64,000 nt of DNA from Malurus cyaneus samueli (taxonomy: Eukaryota > Chordata > Aves > Passeriformes > Maluridae): assembly GCA_009741485.1 (NCBI GenBank), contig CM019218.1:28198115-28262114 (forward strand), in the 5' to 3' direction. Every line of letters begins with the position of its first letter. The stretch's first letter is position 1. The notes beneath the pieces were generated by a model. That model saw nothing but the letters and a program-made list of their open reading frames with translations. It was not told the origin of the DNA and did no database searches. This document shows positions 13,711 through 25,854 of the stretch, in pieces. Made by a program: the position numbers and the translations under genes.

Positions 13711-14268
13711 CGGGTGCTCGGTGCTCAGTGCTCGGTGCTCGGTGCTCGGTACACAGTGCTCAGTGCCCGGTGCTCAGTGCCCGGTGCTCGGTACACAGTG
13801 CCCGGTGCCCGGTGCTCGATGCCGGTGCAGGTGCCGGTGCCGGTGCCAGTGCCGGTGCCGGTGCCAGTGCCGGTGCCGGTACAACACGTGTCCGTGCTGT
13901 GTCCGTGTCCGTGCCGTGCCCGTGCCCGTGTCGGGGCTCGGGCCCGTGCCCGGTGCCCGGTGCTCGGTGCTCGGTGCTCGGTGCCCGGTGCTCGGTGCTC
14001 GGTGCCCGGTGCTCGGTGCTCAGTGCCCGGTGCCCGGTGCCCGGTGCTCGGTGCTCGGTGCTCGGTGCTCGGTGCTCGGTGCTCGGTGCTCGGTGCTCGG
14101 TGCTCGGTGCTCGGTGCTCGGTGCTCGGTGCTCGGTACACAGTGCCCGGTGCTCGGTGCTCAGTGCCCGGTGCCCGGTGCTCGGTGCCCGGTGCTCGGTA
14201 CCCGGTGCCCGTGTTCGGTGCCCGGTGCTCGGTGCTCGGTGCTCGGTGCTCGGTGCCCGGTGCCGGTG
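13711..14268. repeat. GC-rich heptamer minisatellite, GGTGCTC/GGTGCCC, with hexamer core
   Basis: This is a tandem array of about 560 bp. The basic unit is 7 bp, GGTGCTC, alternating irregularly with GGTGCCC and GGTGCTCA-type variants. It runs 13711-13818 and again about 13946-14268, where more than ten identical GGTGCTC units follow each other at 14040-14130. Each unit carries a CpG at the junction (CTCGG or CCCGG). A variant with GGTACACAG occurs at 13748, 13790 and 14134; the first two are exactly 42 bp (six units) apart, suggesting a higher-order duplication. Because 7 is not a multiple of 3 and the unit contains no stop in any phase, long open frames exist in all three frames on both strands. 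These are a by-product of the repeat and not evidence for a gene. Confidence 0.95.
13819..13880. repeat. Hexamer (GGTGCC)n core inside the heptamer array
   Basis: About ten copies of a 6-bp unit, GGTGCC with GGTGCA and AGTGCC variants, sit between the two heptamer blocks. The hexamer differs from GGTGCCC by loss of one C. The following segment (13881-13945) is a degenerate GTGTCC/GTGCC mixture. The change of period from 7 to 6 and back suggests slippage followed by local expansion. In frame, the hexamer gives dipeptide repeats (Val-Pro, Cys-Arg or Gly-Ala on the plus strand), but there is no evidence of translation. Confidence 0.9.
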
Positions 14269-14310
14269 GTGCTCATCAGACAGGGCACGTCCCTCCAAAC
14301 GCACCGGTGA
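13819..14310 (+). other. ATG-initiated open frame through the array, probably not a gene
   Basis: The array contains an ATG at 13819, followed by an open frame of about 163 codons to a stop at 14308-14310. It begins with a Val-Pro dipeptide repeat, continues with a Gly-Ala-Arg-Cys-Ser-Val-Leu heptapeptide repeat and ends in a short unique tail. Longer frames starting upstream lack an ATG. The composition follows entirely from the DNA repeat, equal-length frames exist in the other phases, and there are no recognisable splice or promoter signals. I treat it as non-coding, but it is the one frame in the array with a proper start codon. Confidence 0.25.
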
Positions 14311-17300
14311 CAGGCTGCTCTCGGATAGAAATTCCAGTGCTCACATGCCAACTGCTCGCTCGCTTTGCAGGTTTCATCTACGGAAAAGTAGATTTTGCAC
14401 CATTCTAGGGAGAACACCACTGTGTCTTTTACTGAGGTAGAATTGTTGAAATTCTAGGCACACCATAAGGTTTCCTGAAACGCTGAAGCTACCCAGGAAA
14501 TCTAAACATTTTTACCCTTGTTCAGGCACATGTTCTCCCTGTGTCGCCAAGGATACTCTGAAAATTTTAACCATCATCATATTAGTCAGGAATATAGACT
14601 GAAACAGAATACTCTGCCACATTTAAAGGTATTGCTCTTGTCAACAGAGAGGGATTTATTTGGCCCCACTGAGTTCAAAAACAAAAGTCTCATTGATTTA
14701 ACTCAGTAAGGATTTCAATCCCGATGGGGTTTGTCCCCTCCTTTTCCTTAATATGACCAGCAACAAGTTAAATGTTAATTTATATTTCATGGAAGTATTT
14801 TAATATTGAAAAATCTAATGAAGATTTAGCACTTGGCTTTTAATGAGGCTGACATAACTGTCGAAAGAAAGCAAATACATTATTTTAATTGATATTAATT
14901 CGTAAGTGCTCTTGATTTATATATTAAACAAAAAAGAAAGTGTCTTGTCATACACTACAATTTATTGTGTATTCAACCATCATTTACTCAGAATCTTCTC
15001 TTTTTTTTTTTTTTTTTTTTTTAACGTGAAGGCATGAGGAAGCTGCCATGTAGAATTGTACAGCTGCTGCATATGCTATAAGTACTGTGATCACATCACC
15101 CTTATTTTCTGATGACGCGCCTCAAGTCAATTCTATCCATGTGTCTTTGTCTCCACCTGACATCTCCTGCTATCATAATAATCATGCTGTATGGTTTGGA
15201 GCTTAAAGCTTTTGTATACTGTATTTTCTTAATAATGCCAGGGAGCCAGGCAGTTTCTGTTCTATACAGATACATTGCTACAGGCAGCAAAGGGTCTCCA
15301 TTTAAATTTTTTTGATCAAGTACTGACACCAACAGAAATCAGGGGTGTTACAGCTAAAGTTTTGCTTTGTCCATTTATTCATCAAAATATATATATATAT
15401 TATTTTTTTTAATTGGATAATAATTGGTCCTGATCTCTTTTTCAGTCATTAGGGTCTCTGTTCAAGCTAAGGTTTGGAGTGGAACAAAGCAGAGGTTATG
15501 AATGCATTGCAAGTGGTTTTACCTGTGTAACAGAGCAGATCAGGGGAATAATTTAACCAAGAGAAAGTGGTGTTGCATCTACAATGTTATATATAATCAT
15601 GAAAGATGTTTAGTGAAAATTTGAAAAGTAATGAGTCAGTGTCATTAGGCAGACATTTTACCATGAAGATGTGATAAGTTGAGGCTAAATGCAAAAGCAT
15701 TTATGGGTTAATTTGCATGCTGACATCACAGTACTGAAAAGATGAAGTTACCACTGTCAAATGCTTCACTGAGATGCTTTCATACTGGTCTCATTCTCTG
15801 TTTTCCTCTTCTTTGCAATCAAATGTTTCATTCCCTTCAACCTCATTTTCCCTTCCCATGACACTAGTTTCTCTCTTGATCCTGAGAAGCCTTTGGGAAC
15901 CTGAAAGGTTTCCTTTAAAAGATAGCACTGAGCTTTCAAATGTCTCCACAGAAGCATGCTACCTTTGGATGAAATTCTGGTCTTGATGCATACTCTATTT
16001 TAGGTCTGTCTTCCTGCTTTCTTTACAATGTGTGCACCCAGGGATTTTCAAGCAGGATTCTGTTCTGAATGTAGAGTTCCTGAAAAACATTGAATCCTCG
16101 CATCACACCCTCTAAGATCTGAAAGCAGCAGCAATCTCAGCAGAGATTTACAGACTATCACAAAATGTATTTTAACAGAAGCTGAGAATCCTGTTATGTG
16201 GTGTTAAAGGCGAGGGGTGAGAAAAGGTAGAGGATTAGAAGATCAAACTCCTTAAAAGGGGGTTCAGATTGATTTTGAACACCTGACAGAGATTTAAACT
16301 CGCTCTTTCCAAGCTGTTTTTGTGCAAACAGATTCATCTCTGAGCTGCTAGGAATGACGTCTTCTTTTATTCAGAAAGCTCCCTAACCAGTTATTTCAAA
16401 AGATTTTACATGAGTGTTCTTTCTGGCCAAAACTCATTCCACTCTCCAAAGTCAGAAAGAAGCCAAAAGCAAGAATGAATAATTTACAAAGGGCAGCTGG
16501 CCTGGTTCTTGCAAAATCAAACTAGTTTGGCTCCCATTCTCCTTTAGATCCAAAGCTAAGTGCTGCAGGTCATAACTATTTCTACATCGGGTTTGCGTAT
16601 CTGCCTAAATTCCCCACTTTCTATTGTATGTGTACCTTGGATAAGGTGTTCTTTTCCCTCTCACTTCCTATCCTTGAATTATGTAGTGCTATTGATTCAA
16701 TTACAGTTATTGGTGATAATATGCTCAAAGTGTAGGTGAATATTGAGTGTAGCCTGCAGAGGACACTCAAATTAGCACAGGTTGGGAATTTTAAATAAAG
16801 TTTGTTATAATAGAGCTACATTCACTTCTTGTAAAGCAAAATATCACCCAAATTACCTTCTTGTGTACAATTATGGAGTCTGCATACAGGGATTCTGTAG
16901 TTTAATAGTAAGTAATCTACAGACTGATGTCAGCACCTAGGGAGCATTCTGAGGCAGGCTACAATATGGCACCTCAGCTTCGGTTAAAAATCCTGGCAGT
17001 TGCCATGAGGTAATGGCAAGATCCCTATCTAAATTGCATGCTAGGATTGTTTTAAAAAATACTTGAATATATTCCCACTTATCACACAGTGACTTTTAAA
17101 ACATCTCCTTTGACACATGCTAACCTGCAGCAAAATAAAGATTCCTTCCTGGAATTAGGCTGGACAACGTAATACCAAGGTCAGTTGGATTTATCTTAAT
17201 TAACAATGATTCTAGTCATTCATGTGGACACTGTTTTTGCTGTGGCTGCACAAAACAACAATAATAGAGCCATACAAACATTTGGAAACAGGATCATTCC

Positions 17301-17368
17301 TCGGTGTTCAGTAGGTGTTGAAACTCAGTGTCTTTCCAATTCCAACTTGACTGCTCGTTCTTTGTAGT
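14311..17368. other. AT-rich non-coding stretch
   Basis: No gene, RNA gene or named repeat was recognised. Simple tracts are 22 consecutive T (15001-15022) and an AT run (15387-15401). The poly-T was examined as the tail of a minus-strand retroposon, but no polyadenylation signal or recognisable gene lies next to it. Confidence 0.6.
15001..15022. repeat. Poly(T) tract
   Basis: Twenty-two uninterrupted T residues sit between a CT-rich sequence and unique DNA. It could be the poly(A) tail of an old minus-strand insertion, but no matching body or target duplication is visible. Confidence 0.9.
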
Positions 17369-17692
17369 TTGAGGTTGCGTGTGCAAGTGTTCTTGATAAA
17401 GTGTGTGCTACTGCAGCATAGCCTTTGGAATTCTTTTGCTAGAATCCCAACACCAACAACTGCTCCATGTGCAGTTGACAATAGACTGAAGGTGTTGGCT
17501 AAACCTGTGCCTTTGGCAGTGTTTCTGCAACATGGACAGCAATTGTCAACAAAGTGTCAGTGTAAGGGCCGGTGTATTACTCGAGAGAATCACCTATACC
17601 AGTGTAAACATATTCATGCTGATAGCTTAGTCCATGTTGTAGCCCTTTGTTTGTTCAGAACATTTAAAAGAAGCTACATTTTTAAGGAATGA
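17369..17692 (+). pseudogene. Possible Cys-rich remnant resembling the C-terminus of integrase-derived (Ginger/KRBA2-like) proteins
   Basis: A 107-codon open frame contains, at about residues 61-75, the segment STKCQCKGRCITR followed by a Cys at about residue 81 and a HADSL segment. This resembles the C-terminal Cys-rich pattern (x-T-K/R-C-x-C-K-x-x-C-x-T-K/R, then C and CHxSL) that I remember from gypsy-integrase-derived transposon proteins and domesticated relatives such as KRBA2. The middle of the motif would be about four residues short and two of the later Cys are absent. No integrase core was recognised upstream, and the frame's first codon at 17369 is not an ATG. It could equally be a chance open frame; family membership is inference only. 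Confidence 0.25.
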
Positions 17693-19061
17693 ATTGAGGT
17701 GTGCAGTCTAGAACAGAAAAGAAACAGAGCATAAAATGAGGGTAGCTCAGATGTATTTAGCATCTCCAAACAAAAATCAGCATTCACTCAGATAAATAGA
17801 TTTCCATGTGATGTTCCTTCTTTTTCTCTTTGTTAATCATGAAGCCTTTTTTCCATCTTCTTTTTTTTTCTAAAGCTAGTAGTAGATCTGCTTCTGGCAG
17901 TATGTTATGTTCAACCATTAGTTTATTTTTTAAGACTAAGAAGAGATATTTCTACATTATAAATTATTTATAAACATAAGAACAAAGGGAGGCTGTCAGG
18001 GCTGCTGGTACTTTGAGAAAACAGGAAAAAAAAAATACGATGAATTTATGAAGAATACAATTTTATGAAGGAAGGAGGAGGGAGAAAGCAACTACTAATT
18101 ATTAACATTCATCTGCAGACAAATCCTGAAAGAATAGGATTAGAGGGATACATTTACATCTGTCTGTCACAAAAAGAATTCTCATTAAAGGTTTACTAGA
18201 CTGTCACAAAACTTCTTCTAATGTTAAACTTGAGGGTCTCATGGGGAGAGAAATATCTCACTTTCGGCCCATTCAATGAAGCGTTATTAAAACAAAAAAC
18301 AATTTTAAAAGGGAATAAAATCAGTCATATTTTTAGTAGGAGCTCCAGCTGAATCTGCTTAGGTGACACAAAAGTTCATATGCGATGGAAAAAGTTTTAC
18401 ACGTCAGAACAAGTTTCAGTAGTTTCTATTTACACAGCCATGTGTACTTTGAGACATGATATGACTGCCACAGCAATCACTTTGTGAAGAGCATTCATCA
18501 TCTGGACGCTTCTTTTCATCTATAAAAAGAAATCTGCAATAGGTTGCTTTGACAATTCAAGATGCTGAGCCACAGTTTCTTTGCTTTAAAGAAACAGACA
18601 TTAAGGTTAAATACATTAAAAGCGCACAAAAATAAACACACTGTGTATGTACAGTATGTCGACAATAGCAAACTTCAATCTACGTAGTTTTTGATCAAAG
18701 AACTGAATCTGTGGAAAAGAAATCCTGAATCTAGCTAAAGCTGTCATTTTACTTTTCATGGCAAACTAATTTATATTGAGCACACACCACTGAGGAAAAA
18801 CTAGAACAGTTTTATATTTCTTGAGCCATTGTATGTGACTGTATTAGTAGGGTGTACAGATAGCTACTCTTAGGATCATGTATATGGTTTACTGGAACAG
18901 TATTCTAGTTAATTTTATTGTGGTATATGAGCTGGTTTAATTAACATATGCAATGGTTTGTAAGACAGAAAGTTTTCATCTTGAGCCTTTTGTTAGAAGT
19001 AATCAAAATTAGCAAATAAAAGCTTTAAAAATTCTTGTAGATCTGTCCCTTTGCCATGAAA

Positions 19062-19082
19062 GAAGGCACCTTCAGTGCCTTC
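19062..19082. repeat. Short hairpin GAAGGCAC-5-GTGCCTTC
   Basis: Eight-base perfect arms flank a 5-base loop (CTTCA), immediately followed by a partial direct repeat of ACCTTCAGTG. The hairpin is too short for a microRNA precursor. It is reported as structure only. Confidence 0.6.
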
Positions 19083-20019
19083 ATACCTTCAGTGTATCAA
19101 ACCAAAACCAGGTTAAACCTTTCAGATTCAGCTATTCCAGTTACTAAGTATTTCTTTTCAGAGTTTGGGTCAGGTTCAAGGAAAATCTAGAACTCTAACC
19201 TCTAATTTTCTACTCATTTGTGTTTCCAAGTGCAGAATGAGAAAATTCCCCAACACGTACTCTCAATCACTAATTGATTGGTGATTACTAGTGACTACTT
19301 TTACAAGTAAGAGTTGAGACAGCATAAAAAGGCCTGATTTTCAGAGGCAAGTTCCCAAGGTCTGCTGAAGTTTCAGCTCTCTAGGTCTCTCAGCTTGGGC
19401 GCCCAAAACAGATGCATCCAAATGTAGGCCCATATGTCTGAGCATGTTGCACCACTATATATGCACTCCCTGGCACTGTTGAAAGGCATACATTCCCTGC
19501 AACCCTCCTACGCTCCTCCCTCTGTTCTGCTCCATTTAGGTCTCTGTACACAATATAGATCTCAGGTAACCCAAATGAAAAAGTTCTTTTTATTCGTGTC
19601 GCTGAAAAAAAATCAGATGGTCAACTTTGGAGCCCATGTGGTGGCACACCTTTCAGCATGTGAATCCCCTGAGCATGCCATAGTTGCTTACCTGCAAAGA
19701 TACTGGCATGGAAAGGAAAGGCAAAAATCCTTGCAAAACAGCAGTTGTATACGCAGTAATAACAAGATATTTTATTTTGAATATGTCTAGAAATGCTAAT
19801 AACAAAATAATTTACCTTAAAAATACCTATTTCTAAATTTTCCTATGCTCAAAACTTCCTTCAGTGAATGTAATGGTATAATCTGCCTGAGCTATAAAAG
19901 TAACAAAGCAAAACTATCACTGCAACTTTAGGAAATAGCTTTATACATTCTTGAATTACTTGTTAAAAATAAACCAAAACCATGCAGCACTGTTCAGCAG
20001 ACACATTCTTAAGCTTCAG

Positions 20020-20065
20020 AAAAAAAAAAAAAACAAAAAAAAACAAAAAAAAAAAAAAAAAAAAA
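20020..20065. repeat. A-rich tract with single C interruptions
   Basis: About 46 bp of A with two isolated C residues, ending in CCCC. It resembles an aged poly(A) tail or a simple repeat. No retroposed body is recognised upstream. Confidence 0.85.
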
Positions 20066-21563
20066 CCCCACAACAGTAAAAATGCCTAAGAAATATGAAA
20101 CTAGAAATGTCAAAAGCATTTGGATCTTATTCCCCTTTTCTAATCACATATCTTCCAAGACTGCTCTTCTATATTTCTTTTTTAGAGTTCTTCCTTGATA
20201 TTTTAGGGCAATTAACTCTGGTTTGATTAAATAAATATTTAAGGGATACAACTATTTGCTTTCTTGCTTTCCCTTTCATCAGTCAGTTATCACTAATGAT
20301 GTTCCAAAAAACAGAAAATATGTACAATCATTTATTAAATTTCCCATTTTTACAGTTGAAAATCTGCTTTCTGTTACTTGTAAAGCAGGCATAGGAAGGT
20401 AATTAAAGAAGCAAATGGTGAGACATTTATACATCTACACTAAAGCAACAGTTGAATATTTACTGTGCATGCACGTTTTCTAAGATACGTACATATTTGT
20501 GCATATTAAAGGCAAATGGAAAATAAAATCTTCAGGGGTTTTAATTTAATTTTTTACCTTTGAATTAAGTGGGTTTTATTTTTGTATCTGAAATAAACAT
20601 CTCTGTGAAGGATAACCACATGAAATACTTTTACGATCTCTTGATAGACCAGAGTTGGTGAAAAGCTACTTATAACTGAGGACTTTGGTTAAATGTAAAT
20701 TCTTTTAACTGATTTATGTATAGTTACCAAAAAACACGCTTTTGTACCTCGGTAATATTTGGTATTATACATTTTTACAAATTAAATTGTTGCACTTGAA
20801 ACATTTTTGTTACTACTTAAAGAAGTTTCTTGTTCAAGAGTTCTTACTTTTAGAAAATAGGAAAATACGTAGCACAGACAGGTAGGTAACAAAATAACTG
20901 CTGAAATTCATCAAACAACTGTCAGAGGACAAGCACTGAATCCTATCAGAGTTCGGAATCTGCCTCAAAGATTTGTGTGCAAGGGCCTGTACGTAATTCC
21001 TCTTCTGAAATGAGTCCTTTGCTATCTCCGTGCAAGGGAAAGATATGCACCTCTAGAATTTACTTTCTGTTTGCCAACTAAAACTAGTGGGCACATCACA
21101 CTGCTTTTCGTGTTTGCCTAACTCCACAGCAGCACTAACTGCAATTACATGGGGATCTGCTGCCTCAACACGGTCCACTCCTCTCTGCTAGGAAGAAGTC
21201 TGCACAGCTATGGTGCTCAGTCACCTTTTCCGCCTCTGGCACTAATTAGTTCTAACGATTTTTTATGGCAATTTCATGTACTGCTTGTTTGGTCTTCTTT
21301 TTCCATTATTTACTCTTTATTTTTTGTGGATGTGTGAAGATATCAAAACATTGTTTTCCCTTAGAAGTAGCTGTATGAATTTTGCATGTTATGTTTCACT
21401 GTATAGTGACAGATTTCATATATCTGCTTAGTATGGTGTAAAGTGGGAGAAAAATTTCTAAAATATTGCTGGAAAGTCATCCAAGTTCCAGGAGATTTCC
21501 TGGGATTCATAAGGAAAGGTTTAGGTGCCCTCTTTTGGTATTCTGCAGGAATTTCAGGCAGGC

Positions 21564-21625
21564 TTTTTTTTTTTTTTTTTTTTTGTTTTTTTTATATATT
21601 TTTTAATTTTTTTTTTTTTTTTTTT
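21564..21625. repeat. T-rich tract
   Basis: About 60 bp, nearly all T, interrupted by a G and by ATATA/AA. It creates a poly-Phe open frame on the plus strand that is not coding. Confidence 0.9.
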
Positions 21626-23990
21626 AAAATCCTTTTGTGGAAGCACAAATCTACAACTTATAGAAATCCTATGTAGAGTGTTACACAAATGGTCTCTGCC
21701 CACAAAAATAAAAACAACTAACACTGTATTTCATTTGAGGTCTTATTACATGATGTGCTTCAATATTCATATTGCAGATACCACCCATTCATGCCTTGAC
21801 ATTGCATTCTGAAAGTGTCGGGCTTTGATTGTGATTCAAAGAAGTATTTGTTCTTAAAGGCAATATACATGGAATGTAAACACACGGGGAAAGAGCTACA
21901 TTTTGCAGAATAGTTTCTGCTGTGCTGAACATTGCAGTTATATCATACTGTCTCTATGGCTTTCAGTGGCATGGAGACTCATGTAACACCAGCTGAGTTC
22001 TGGTTCCAACATCTACAATGCAGTAAAAGGTCAAAGTAATTTCTTTTATATGTTATATACAGTCAGAAATGTGGAGATAGTAGAAGTTTAGCTGATTTAG
22101 CAGTGTTGGGCCATCTTGCTATACATGATATTCTGGCCAGGTGGCTGTTTAGACCAGTAATACTGTAATTTGTGCATATTTCCTTTCTACTGGTTCTCTT
22201 AGGTTTTAGTTTGGGTCCCTAATCTGTTACATTAATTCTTAAAAAGAAAAGCATATATATTCTCAACTCTTCTCCCTCCATAAGACTTGCTCATAAGATT
22301 TTAAATATATTCAGAGTTATTGCTAGCAGTTAACTCCAAATTTGTGCTGAGAGTGAATCTCATACATAGTTAACAATGTAGTTAATTTCATTTTTGAGCA
22401 CTGTTTTCTGTCAAGTAAAATAAGAAAATCAATAAAAAATATTGATTCAGAGGGCAGTTGGGGCAATTGTATTTGAATTTTACCTTTCAGCTAAAGGAAG
22501 ACTGTCCCTGCAGGAAAGAATAGATGCACTGAAAGAACATGCTCAACAAATATAGCAAGAAACTACAAGGGAGTGCCTTATGAGTTTTGTGCTGGGCCTT
22601 AGACATTCTTCACAGATAGTCTTATATCCTCCTATACAAGTCAGCTTCCTTTTCTTTGACCACATCAGCACTGATACTGAGACACATGATTCAACTCTTC
22701 CTTAGCAGATGGTCCTATGGAGTACCAACTTCTGTTCTTGTGAGGGATGTTTGAATCAAAAAGTATGAAGGTATGAAGATTCTAGTAAAAAGTGAATATG
22801 GCTCACAACATCTGTTTCCAGCCCTTCCTCATAAAAGAAATGGTCTTTGTACCTGCTTATTACTGTTGGTATTACCTCTAAAAGCATGAGCTGCAATTTT
22901 AACTAGAACTAGCTGAGCAGAAGTTGAATATGAATGACTGCAACTTTGCAGATGTACATCAGTACTAGCTTTATGTGCAGACTGAGGGCAATAGGGCACA
23001 TCGACACATCAATTTTTAATCAAGACTCTCCAATTAAATCAATGGACTGGACTGTTTAAAAGTCAATAATACAGTAAAGCTTGCTACTTGGCTCAAATCG
23101 ACAGATTTAGAGGATAGCCAAATTCAGGCTGACTCTAACATATATAATGAAAGTTGCATTCAAGTGCTTTCAATCATTTTGCTCATTCTAAAATGCGAAG
23201 TTACAAACAGTACATCTGATGATGCAGTTAGACTCCATTTGTAAATACATTTCCTATAATATGGGATGCAATGTATTATTCATAATATAATGCAGAGACA
23301 GGTATTATGGAGCAAAAAAGGCAGAGTTTTGTAAGCAGGTAGGAGACAGAGGAGTCATTTTAAATACCAATGTTACTAACCAAGAAGTATTATATTACAT
23401 TGTATTATAGTAAGCAATTTTAATATCTCTTCTGTTATTTAGATTTTTTAAACAACATTTATTTATAATATTTTGGACCCTACTATCTACAAGTAGTTAG
23501 TATATTGGCAATTTTCAAAGTATTTCTTGGCTTTATACACTAATTAGGCAGAGAATGAGAGGGCTATTATATAGCAACATTATCAAGTGCTAGATAAATC
23601 AGAAAATATTAAATATCACAATTTAATATTATGGACAAGAGTTGCAAAGAGAAGTAATGATGCTATCAAGGAGGCGGCAGGGACTTAAAAGTTCCTCAGG
23701 CAAGGCAGAAACTAATAAAGAACATGAGCTGTAGTTCTGGTTAGTCGAATTTGGTGATGCCTACCTAGAGATTTATTTATGGGTACACTAACATTTACAA
23801 AAACACCTTTGTTCAGGGCCTGAGAATACTCTAGAAATGTTGAAGTTAAGGGATTAGCATGATTTTTTTAGACATATTGCTTGCTAGTGTATCTGTATTG
23901 TCAACAAAGCTTAGCCTTTAAAAATGGTTATAACAGGAATATTTGCCAGCAGACCAAGAGCAGCATGTTTCAGCCACTAACTGTGAAGGC

Positions 23991-24043
23991 AAAAAAAAAA
24001 AAACAAGAAAAAAAAACAAACCACAAAAAACAAAAACAAAACC
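23991..24043. repeat. A-rich low-complexity tract
   Basis: About 50 bp of A runs separated by C or G. It produces Lys/Gln-rich spurious translation. Confidence 0.85.
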
Positions 24044-25854
24044 AGAAATGTTTTCATTGTGAGATTTTTTCATTTAATCATTCAGAATTATAATCCCATT
24101 TCCCATTAGTTTTTTTCAAAGTACTGCTTCCTATGCGAAAGAGCATGAAGTTGTTCAGAGGAATTTGTATGCATCTATAAACTGTTACTCTGAAATAAGG
24201 AATAATCCCAGACTGACAACTTAAAGCTAGGTGGAATAAATATGCTTCCTTCTATGTTTCAGAAAATACAAAATTCTTGATAATTTCCTGACTCGCTTGA
24301 TCCCATTCAGAGAAGTACATTGCAGATTTTCCTGAATGTCTGCAAAAATGAGAAGGTTCAGGGGTCAAAACTGTTGATTTTGCAGAGACTAACAAAACTT
24401 TTATTCGCTGTTTTGGAAGTGGTAGTTTCATGTACTCTGGTTGATGTTCTTAAAAAACAAATCTTGATTTGTACTGTGTTTAGCTACATACCCTTGCTTC
24501 TTGCCCTTTTCTGTTAATCGGGCAGTGTTGGCTGCTCCAAAAATTTAAAAGTATCGATGAATCACTCACAAAATTGGGAATTGCATTTACACTACATTTG
24601 AAAGATTATTTATCTTCTGGGTCCAGAGTTCTAGGACTTCATATTCTCAATCTATTTTGGCAACTGTGAAGCTTAAAAAATTTTTATAAGAGTGAATGAA
24701 AAACAAGAATCTCATTAAAATCACAGTTTCCAGGATATGACCTTTTAATAAAAGAATAAAATGGAATTTGATTTTGGTGAAGTCCAGAAAGCTTTTGCCA
24801 CTAATGTCTGGCCAAGATCACCCATTAACCCATCAAAATTGTGAGGAATTTACAAAACTGGAAAAAATGACTGGACATAAAAGTTTGGGGTTTAAGGGAG
24901 GAATCGCTGTTCTCTGCAGTTTCTATGACTCGGTTGCCTGTACTGGAACATGGGGCTCTTGTGGTTCTGTAATGTACTTCAGTGAATTACTAGTGAAGAC
25001 CGGAATTCTCATCTGGTGTAAATTCTAAAGAGAGTAATAGATTTACATAGAGGTTAGTGTGTTTCTAAGAGTGTGGAGGTATTTGTTATATAACATTAAC
25101 ATGGGAAGGTATTTTACCCTGTATTGAGAAAGGTTTGCAGTCAGGCAAGAGAATGATGTACCTAAATACCTGACTTACAGTTCGTCCAAGGGGGACTGCA
25201 GGTTTTACACATCTTGAGAAAGGTTACTGCAGTTGCCTGAAGCAGTGATTACAAAGAATCTGATGACAAGAAGGAAGGAGGGACACTTAAGAGGAGACAG
25301 AAGAACTCAATACTCTGGATTTGTTATTTTTATCTCATAATGACAAGACAGTAAGAGAAAATTGTACTTTGTATTTTATGAAGTCAAGAAAGAGAACAGT
25401 GCAATGCAAGCTAAGAAGGAAAACAGTGGAAATGAGAAGGCATCAGTCACATTTATATCCCACTGTCTCAATCAGGGTTGACAGCATTCTACTGCAACAG
25501 CACTCCTTTGTGACTGTAACTATCCTGGATCAGAGCTTCAGAGATCCCCAGTACTCAACAACACCATCTCAAGATTCCCAGTTTAGATTTTACGTGCTCA
25601 GTGGAAACCATGCATCCAAAGTTTTTCTGATGTCATACTGTCCCTACCCCTTTACCAGCCTATCTTACATACTTCACATTATTTGATACATCTGACATAT
25701 TTCTTAGTCTCTGATCTTTCCACATTTCACTTCTACTCTTTCCTGTCTACAGATTTCTGAACCTCCAATTCATCCTGTAGGCCTTCCCCATTCTCCAGCT
25801 CTACCTCTCTAATCTATTCTGACAAAAAATTCATCCATAATGAGATGCAAAATC

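Larger units (their letters stand above)
17693..25854. other. AT-rich non-coding stretch with homopolymer tracts
   Basis: No gene or named interspersed repeat was recognised. The stretch holds an A-rich tract (20020-20065), a T-rich tract (21564-21625), an A-rich tract (23991-24043) and a small hairpin (19062-19082). Open frames, such as 118 codons at 19434-19790 and 121 codons at 25321-25686, show no domain and no splice-site framing. Confidence 0.55.

Noticed and set aside
13714..14440. Three long plus-strand and three minus-strand open frames (up to 239 codons) as proteins
   Set aside because: All are by-products of a stop-free 7-bp repeat. Most lack an ATG, and none has a unique domain.
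15001..15022. Poly(T) as the tail of a processed pseudogene on the minus strand
   Set aside because: There is no polyadenylation signal next to it, no gene-like body and no target duplication.
25321..25686. A 121-codon open frame as a small gene
   Set aside because: It has no ATG at its first codon, no recognisable family and no splice or promoter context.
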